From the IMG/VR virus record IMGVR_UViG_3300034170_000071, positions 1 to 61,244 of that record: DNA of 61,244 nt; one strand, 5' to 3'. Origin of the DNA: a virus. A program made the translations under genes and the position numbers. Below are positions 56,487 to 61,244 of the stretch, piece by piece (the first letter of the stretch is position 1; each line of letters begins with the position of its first letter). Under the pieces are notes generated by a model, which saw nothing but the letters and a program-made list of their open reading frames with translations, made no database searches and was not told where the DNA came from.

Positions 56487-57934
56487 TTGCGAATACTCCC
56501 AATCTGCGGTTTGTTAAGCCGCTTTCCAAATATATGGCGCTGCGTATTCGGATGTACGGACGCCAGCGCTTTGCCAAAACCTATACGGTGACGGGTGCAA
56601 ACCTGAACACCGTTACGCTTCCATTCACACCGAACAGCCCGGAAACGCTTGAGCTTTATTTGAATAGCATACGGGTTCTCGATGGTTACAACGTTAATGG
56701 GGCGGTGATTAAATTCACGCCTCCATTGGCGGGTAAACTCGAATGTGTTGACGATGATGTTTTCGTTGATATGAACGAGAAATGGTTGAGTGTTCCGTTG
56801 CCCAATTTGCTGCAATCGAATGACACGGCGAACACCGCATATGGCACGGATCGCCGCGAAGGCCAGCAGGTTGCAACGCACGCACACCCTGTATGCATTA
56901 CGCAGGGTGCTATCGGGTTCGCTCGCCCTAGTCCGGACAGTGAACAGCTGCTGTACTGCCCGTATTACGGAATGTATGGGCGTGACTCGATTACCTACGC
57001 AATTAAAACGGACTTGGGCCAATTGTCTGACTTCCGTTGCATTGATATTCGCGTGCGTGATCCTGCGTTTGTCCCGACAATGCGTATGGCTCTGCTGTCG
57101 TCTGTAGCCAGCCCCGTTAAAGTGAATGGCGTGTTAAAAGATGTGGTGCCGAACGATTCTTATCAAATCTACGGCGACACTCTTTCTGGCGGTAAATTCC
57201 TATTGCCTAACCGCGATTCGGATGAACCAAAAGAATACCATTTCGTTATTCAGGGTTCGGATGAAAATGGCGATTGGTTTGAACCTGAAGAGTATTTCGA
57301 TCCGGGTTCTTTCTCGATTGACGCACTGACGCAAACGGGATTCACCGTTACCTATATCGGGTCGGCTGTGGATTACGGTTTCGAGAATGCCACGCTTATT
57401 TCCGTTATGTGTGATCGTAACGGGGCCACGTTGCCTATCAGCTTGAAATATATGGGAACTACGCTGCTGCAATGCACAGTTACCAGCAACAAACCTACGG
57501 CGTTGGAAACCTTCCTGCTTAACGTTGAAAATCCATTGGTTACATTGGATAAAGGCACGGCCACAACTGCGGAATGGGTTTACAACGACGATTGGATCAC
57601 GACTGACGGAATTAACCTCAATACTGTGTGGGGAAATACTGCATTCGAATCTGTCCACGTGAGCGCCACCATGTCGTTTACGTTGCCGATCAATATGTAT
57701 GATCCAAAAACGCAATTGGCTGTTGCACCAATCGCCTATTCCAAAACGGTTACAGGTGCTTTCCTTACGGACGAAGATCCAGCGAACAACAAAGTGGTTC
57801 AACCACGTAACACAGAACAGACGTTGCTTTCTGGCGTCTATTGGAAAACTGCCGATCCATTCTCGGATCTATACGCTGGAAATATCGTATTGAAATCGAC
57901 ATTCGATTGGCAAATTGTGGTTGCGACTCCATAA
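56483..57934 (+). CDS. Large structural protein, probably baseplate or fibre connector
   Basis: This 483-residue strand-rich protein has no catalytic motif: TYTVTGANLNTVTLPFTPNSP, VIKFTPPLAGKLEC, GFTVTYIGSAVDYGFENATL. An internal Asp/Glu-rich part (GSDENGDWFEPEEYFDPG) and a C-terminal beta domain (FDWQIVVATP) are seen. The gene is coupled to the Ig-like protein by ATGA. Its position between wedge genes and fibre genes suits a connector such as T4 gp8-gp10, without sequence support for a particular one. Confidence 0.5.
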   Translation: MIANTPNLRFVKPLSKYMALRIRMYGRQRFAKTYTVTGANLNTVTLPFTPNSPETLELYLNSIRVLDGYNVNGAVIKFTPPLAGKLECVDDDVFVDMNEKWLSVPLPNLLQSNDTANTAYGTDRREGQQVATHAHPVCITQGAIGFARPSPDSEQLLYCPYYGMYGRDSITYAIKTDLGQLSDFRCIDIRVRDPAFVPTMRMALLSSVASPVKVNGVLKDVVPNDSYQIYGDTLSGGKFLLPNRDSDEPKEYHFVIQGSDENGDWFEPEEYFDPGSFSIDALTQTGFTVTYIGSAVDYGFENATLISVMCDRNGATLPISLKYMGTTLLQCTVTSNKPTALETFLLNVENPLVTLDKGTATTAEWVYNDDWITTDGINLNTVWGNTAFESVHVSATMSFTLPINMYDPKTQLAVAPIAYSKTVTGAFLTDEDPANNKVVQPRNTEQTLLSGVYWKTADPFSDLYAGNIVLKSTFDWQIVVATP

Positions 57935-57945
57935 TTTAAAGACAA

Positions 57946-57969
57946 AGGGCATTCCATTGTGAGTGCCCT
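57946..57969 (+). terminator. Hairpin between structural genes
   Basis: AGGGCATTC (57946-57954) pairs with GAGTGCCCT (57961-57969) with one G-U pair and a six-base loop, but only AACTCATTAATA follows, with no T-tract. It may be a weak terminator, processing site or mRNA stabiliser. The rest of this 59-base gap holds the ribosome site GGGGGCAA. Confidence 0.45.
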
Positions 57970-57993
57970 AACTCATTAATAACTGGGGGCAAA

Positions 57994-58236
57994 ATGTCCA
58001 AATTCATTAATCCGCTGACTGTGCTTCGTCAGCAGAAAGAAGCAAAAGCACAACAAATCGCCGTTGCTTCCGCCTCTGAATTACAGGCGCAGGAATTGGC
58101 AACGGCCAGCGCATTGACGAACATTGATCCGTCTATGTGCCCTAAGTGCGGTCGTAAAATGGGTTTCGGTCTTTTGTATGATCGTACCCGCGTTTACTAC
58201 TGTGACGTTGATCGCGTTTCGCAGCCGATGGAATGA
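57994..58236 (+). CDS. Small zinc-ribbon protein
   Basis: This 80-residue protein's N-terminal half is a helix rich in Ala and Gln (RQQKEAKAQQIAVASASELQ), and the C-terminal half is a rubredoxin-like half ribbon (MCPKCGRKMGFGLLYDRT, then YYCDVDRV) with three cysteines; a His or Asp may complete the metal site. Its place in a fibre gene cluster suggests a small adaptor, but no family is recognised. Confidence 0.55.
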   Translation: MSKFINPLTVLRQQKEAKAQQIAVASASELQAQELATASALTNIDPSMCPKCGRKMGFGLLYDRTRVYYCDVDRVSQPME

Positions 58237-58241
58237 ATTAA

Positions 58242-60563
58242 ATGACTGATAAGCTGGTTTTACTCGACGCCGGGGAGCAGGCGCTAAATAACGCTAGCGC
58301 TGGCGGCATTCTGATCAAACCTGTTTCGTTCCGCATGGGCGACTCGGATTTGTACGCCGCTAGTACCCAACATACCGATATCGTCGGGCAATTCGTTTGC
58401 GGTGGGATTATCCACCACGTCGAAACTTTGAGTGCCCGCGTCTGCCGTTTCGTTCTGACAATCGACACTCGATTGCTTACCGCGCCGACCGAAGTTAAAG
58501 AGGTTGTTGTTTTCTTTGAAGGCAGCGTAGCGTTTGGTCGTGCAGTATTTGCCGTGCCTTATATCCTCAATCCAAATGAGCCTGTTCGACTTTCTGTTGT
58601 GCTGGCAACTTCGCGTGCTGACCTGACCACAATTAATGTGAGCGTGGGCGAACACGAATCCATCCCTAGCACCGCATTTCTTTACCGTTTGCCAAGTCCT
58701 GCAAACTCGGATTTTGCCGCTATTTCTGTATTGAATGGCAAACGAAATCCGGATGGCACTTCCAGCCCTGTAATCGCAACGCGGTACGGGGCAGGTTCGT
58801 TTCAGTGGGGTTTCACAGACCATAATCGGGTGTTTAACGGCAAGCCTACATCTGCCACCAGCACCACGTTTAAAATCAGTAGCTCGCTGCAATGGGCCGC
58901 TGACGAACAGGTAATTGTTCACGTTGTTGCGGGTTCTGGCGAAGGGCAAACGCGCCGTTTCCGTTGGAACGCAGGCGCCCAAGAATTCCGCGATCCGGAT
59001 GCACAGGCATTGCCGAATTTGGCGAATGCAACGATTGGTATTTGGAAACTCATTACCAGTTCGACCGGCCAGTCTGGCGGCCCCGGTGATGGCGGCGGAA
59101 GTCTGGTAATTCCACCGACTGTTGAAATCCCACAAGATTGGGTTTTGACTCCGGGCTCTGACGGCACGCTGGTATGGCAACCGCCTAAAGCTGCATCGCG
59201 CATTATTTCCACGCTTTACACCGGCCCGTCGAAACTCGATGTGCATGCCCTGAACTTTATGGGCAGCGGTGACGTTGCGCGGTATTCGACTGGTGAATTA
59301 GTCGCAGAAAACGCGAACTACATTTACCCGGCTGTTGGTTTGACCACGCAGCACCGTTCGGCTTTCCAATTGTCTGCGTCGGAACTGGAATTCGCGGAGA
59401 ATATTCCGTCTTCTGTTCCAATTGATTTGCGCGTATTTACCAAATCGCCATCGACCGGTACGCGTGCGGTTTTCACCACGTTGGAATTCACCGGTGACAG
59501 CCAGACAATCGAATATGATTTGGGCCAAGCGGTAGAAAGCAATTCGCATGTGTTTGCGTTTGTGCAATCGACGTTGCAACCGATCACCACGTACAGCATT
59601 GATCAAACGACCAATAAGCTGCGCATGATTGCCCCGGTTGAAGCTGGTTTGGACGTTGAACTCAAGCTGCTTTCGTACATTCAGGAAACCGGTTACAGCA
59701 CACGCGTAGTCACCAAGACGTATAGCATTCAGGGCGAAACGTATTACCTGAAACTTCCAACCAGTCCACAATCCATCGAACAGGTTTTTGTTAGCCAGTC
59801 CGGTGCGCATATTCACCAGAAAAACTACAGCCTAATCGACGACGCGTTGGTATTTACCTCCACGCTGGAACCCGATGTTGAAGTTGAAGTAATGGTGTTC
59901 GAAAACATTCAGTCGCAAGGCTCGGAACAAACTGGTCTGAATGGCATTGTGATTGACGGTTACGTTTCGCACAAAAACCTTGTGCTGTTGCGCCACGGTG
60001 CGCCGCCTGTTGAGTTGCCAATCCCTGCACCGAAAATTGCAGTGGGCGACGGCCTGACAATCGACAACGCTACCGGCACCGCAATGATTTCGCTTAACGC
60101 GGATGCATTTCCATCGCTGCGCAATTTCCGTTCGTGGTCGGTTGAACAATCGTCGAAAATCGCAACTGTTGCAGCTACGCAAACCGTAACGCTGACGCCT
60201 TCGCACGCGTCGATTTATCAAGTGGTTGCGGATTTCAGCGCGAAGCTCGGCCCCGGTTATCAGAGTGCGGAAGGTACTGAAAATATCGAGTTTGTTATCG
60301 GTATTCGCAGCGCTCAATCCAAAGAACCTGACTTCGGTCGGCAGATTCGCGGTACGGGCACAGCGGGTGTTGTTTCCAACAATGCGAAAGGCGGCACCGC
60401 ATTCTCCAATGCCAGCATGACGCAGTTGTTTAAAATTGACCCTGCAAACCACACCGCAGACACGATTGATATCGTTGCAAAAATGCGTGTGAATAATGCG
60501 AACACTGCACAGTTTGGTGTGCTGCTTTCTATCAACCTGAGCATTATCGAGATTCCAATATGA
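58242..60563 (+). CDS. Long tail fibre protein
   Basis: This 773-residue protein starts MTDKLVLLDAGEQALNNASAGGILIKPVSFRMGDSD, the opening of tail-collar/fibre proteins that attach to the baseplate (compare L-T-x-A-G-x-x-L-N-x-A-x-x-x-G). It has a Gly-rich hinge (GQSGGPGDGGGSLVIPP) near residue 290, repeated beta-strand segments with V-P-I-D-L-R, V-E-L-K-L-L and V-E-V-M-V-F, and a C-terminal receptor-type beta domain (FEVIGIRSAQSK-like, GFDVVLLS-like ends, IIEIPI). No chaperone domain is seen. The function would be host surface recognition. Confidence 0.65.
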   Translation: MTDKLVLLDAGEQALNNASAGGILIKPVSFRMGDSDLYAASTQHTDIVGQFVCGGIIHHVETLSARVCRFVLTIDTRLLTAPTEVKEVVVFFEGSVAFGRAVFAVPYILNPNEPVRLSVVLATSRADLTTINVSVGEHESIPSTAFLYRLPSPANSDFAAISVLNGKRNPDGTSSPVIATRYGAGSFQWGFTDHNRVFNGKPTSATSTTFKISSSLQWAADEQVIVHVVAGSGEGQTRRFRWNAGAQEFRDPDAQALPNLANATIGIWKLITSSTGQSGGPGDGGGSLVIPPTVEIPQDWVLTPGSDGTLVWQPPKAASRIISTLYTGPSKLDVHALNFMGSGDVARYSTGELVAENANYIYPAVGLTTQHRSAFQLSASELEFAENIPSSVPIDLRVFTKSPSTGTRAVFTTLEFTGDSQTIEYDLGQAVESNSHVFAFVQSTLQPITTYSIDQTTNKLRMIAPVEAGLDVELKLLSYIQETGYSTRVVTKTYSIQGETYYLKLPTSPQSIEQVFVSQSGAHIHQKNYSLIDDALVFTSTLEPDVEVEVMVFENIQSQGSEQTGLNGIVIDGYVSHKNLVLLRHGAPPVELPIPAPKIAVGDGLTIDNATGTAMISLNADAFPSLRNFRSWSVEQSSKIATVAATQTVTLTPSHASIYQVVADFSAKLGPGYQSAEGTENIEFVIGIRSAQSKEPDFGRQIRGTGTAGVVSNNAKGGTAFSNASMTQLFKIDPANHTADTIDIVAKMRVNNANTAQFGVLLSINLSIIEIPI

Positions 60564-60979
60564 GCCACTGGGTCGTCAACGGCACTTTGAGAAAAGGCGA
60601 TTGGATTGAAGGCGCAGTCGAGATTAGCGAAGAACATTATCGTTATTTCCTCGACAATTATGACCTTCTGACAATCAGCGTCGTAGACGGCAAGGTGCGC
60701 CACACTGTTGATATTGTGGCGTATCGGCGGGCTGCTGTTGCCAAACTTGAAAACGTGAATTACATCTTCGTGGATGATCGTAAATATTACGACGATGAAC
60801 TCCCGTATTTGAGTGAGCATTATTATTTGCGCAGCGGTGGCCCTTGCCTACTCACGAAGGAACAGATGATTAAGCTGGTGACTGAAAGAAATCGTGATTA
60901 CACACTTCGGCGCAGCGGCATCCAAACTGCTAAAACGCCGGAAGAGGTGGATGGGTATCTGACATGTCGAACTCTCTAA
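60560..60979 (+). CDS. Small fibre-region protein
   Basis: This 139-residue acidic protein overlaps the fibre gene by ATGA (60560-60563). It has HWVVNGTLRKGDWIEGAVEI, YFLDNYDLLTISVVDG, VNYIFVDDRKYYDDEL and a helical basic C-terminus (LTKEQMIKLVTERNRDYTLRR). No family is recognised; the position suggests a fibre assembly chaperone or attached subunit, without sequence proof. It overlaps the last gene by 16 bases. Confidence 0.5.
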   Translation: MSHWVVNGTLRKGDWIEGAVEISEEHYRYFLDNYDLLTISVVDGKVRHTVDIVAYRRAAVAKLENVNYIFVDDRKYYDDELPYLSEHYYLRSGGPCLLTKEQMIKLVTERNRDYTLRRSGIQTAKTPEEVDGYLTCRTL

Positions 60980-61244
60980 CAATTGCGGTATTAGACAATA
61001 AATCGGTAACGGTTCCAATCGGTGTAACGGTTCTGACAAACATCAAACGTCAGAACTCATTAAAGGTGCAGGCTGCGCAAACCGGCACCGAAGTTGTGGC
61101 CCCGAATTATACGGCCATTGACGCACCCGGTTATGACGGTGAACAGGCGTATCGAACTGACGCCGATGAGGTTTATTTCTCAACACCGTCTGCCCGTAGT
61201 GCATTGCGCTTGGCTGAAATCGTTTTTGACGATCAAACTGGCGT
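60964..61244 (+). CDS. Partial structural protein running off the window
   Basis: An open frame from ATG 60964 to the window edge encodes 93 complete codons with no stop. It begins MSNSLTIAVLDNKSVTVPIG, followed by strand-like VTVLTNIKRQNSLKV and a TDADEVYFSTPSARSAL segment. The N-terminal beta pattern would fit another fibre or structural subunit. The true length and function cannot be seen. Confidence 0.55.
   Translation, partial: MSNSLTIAVLDNKSVTVPIGVTVLTNIKRQNSLKVQAAQTGTEVVAPNYTAIDAPGYDGEQAYRTDADEVYFSTPSARSALRLAEIVFDDQTG

Noticed and set aside
1-61244. CRISPR arrays, insertion sequences, tRNA genes and T4-type TATAAATA late promoters
   Set aside because: Reading both strands by eye I saw no regularly spaced direct repeats, transposase genes, cloverleaf genes or TATAAATA elements upstream of genes. 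A dedicated scan could still find weak cases.

Overview
The window is a stretch of a large tailed-phage genome with a contractile (myovirus-type) tail. It shows tightly packed genes with ATGA, GTGA and TAATG overlaps, a large terminase, a portal, a gp5-like spike, a PAAR tip, gp25/gp6-like baseplate wedge proteins, long fibre proteins, and a phage-encoded replication and nucleotide-metabolism set. The host cannot be named from the sequence. The baseplate, S74 fibre and YqeY/DUF1289-type genes suit a Gram-negative (proteobacterial) host. No major capsid, prohead protease or DNA polymerase gene is present, so the genome extends well beyond both edges.

Layout. (1) 1-4.8 kb, + strand: small early-type genes, including a YqeY-like protein, a DUF1289 protein, a Tad2-like (DUF2829) anti-Thoeris candidate and a divergent sigma-like factor. 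(2) 4.9-8.0 kb: an ssDNA-binding protein with a long Lys/Asp tail, a RecA/UvsX-like recombinase with a Cys in its Walker A motif, and a tiny Acb2/Tad1-hairpin-like protein ending at a terminator. (3) 8-15.3 kb: small unknowns, a GNAT, an HNH protein, a second sigma-like protein and a DnaB-like helicase. (4) 15.3-22.9 kb: packaging, with a large terminase split by an intein exactly in its Walker A loop, then a KTSC-domain protein and the portal. (5) 22.9-23.14 kb: a non-coding stretch that looks like a self-contained structured RNA with its own promoter-like motif and terminator. (6) 23.2-29.2 kb: gp5-like spike, two tail proteins with a shared N-terminal domain (one ending in an S74 chaperone), a SprT-like protease, a PD-(D/E)xK nuclease and a thymidylate kinase. 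(7) 29.2-43.8 kb: a block of 16 genes in which 12 otherwise unrelated proteins start with the same short leader, roughly M-[EK]-hydrophobic-x-[IL]-A-[LV]-A-A. They include a GNAT-topoisomerase IB fusion, an ADP-ribosyltransferase-like protein and three 635-918-residue paralogues. (8) 43.8-45.65 kb: small basic or coiled-coil proteins ending at a perfect 18-bp inverted-repeat terminator. (9) 45.7-51.1 kb, - strand: an operon with DHFR, an unusually long thymidylate synthase, a P-loop protein and small unknowns. (10) 51.2-61.2 kb, + strand: PAAR, gp25-like, gp6-like, a 1049-residue protein with eight Ig-like repeats, and fibre genes running off the window.

The most interesting candidate is the leader block. 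The leader is conserved in protein but not in codons. It sits on DNA-acting, protein-modifying and unknown large proteins inside a structural region, and resembles in logic the capsid-targeting sequences of T4 internal proteins and Alt. I propose that these are head-packaged proteins injected with the DNA. Other points of note are the structured RNA, a 12-base motif (AAAACTGTAAAT) repeated four times exactly and in variants ahead of gene groups on both strands, the terminase intein with a decayed endonuclease, and two candidate sponges of cyclic-nucleotide immune signals.
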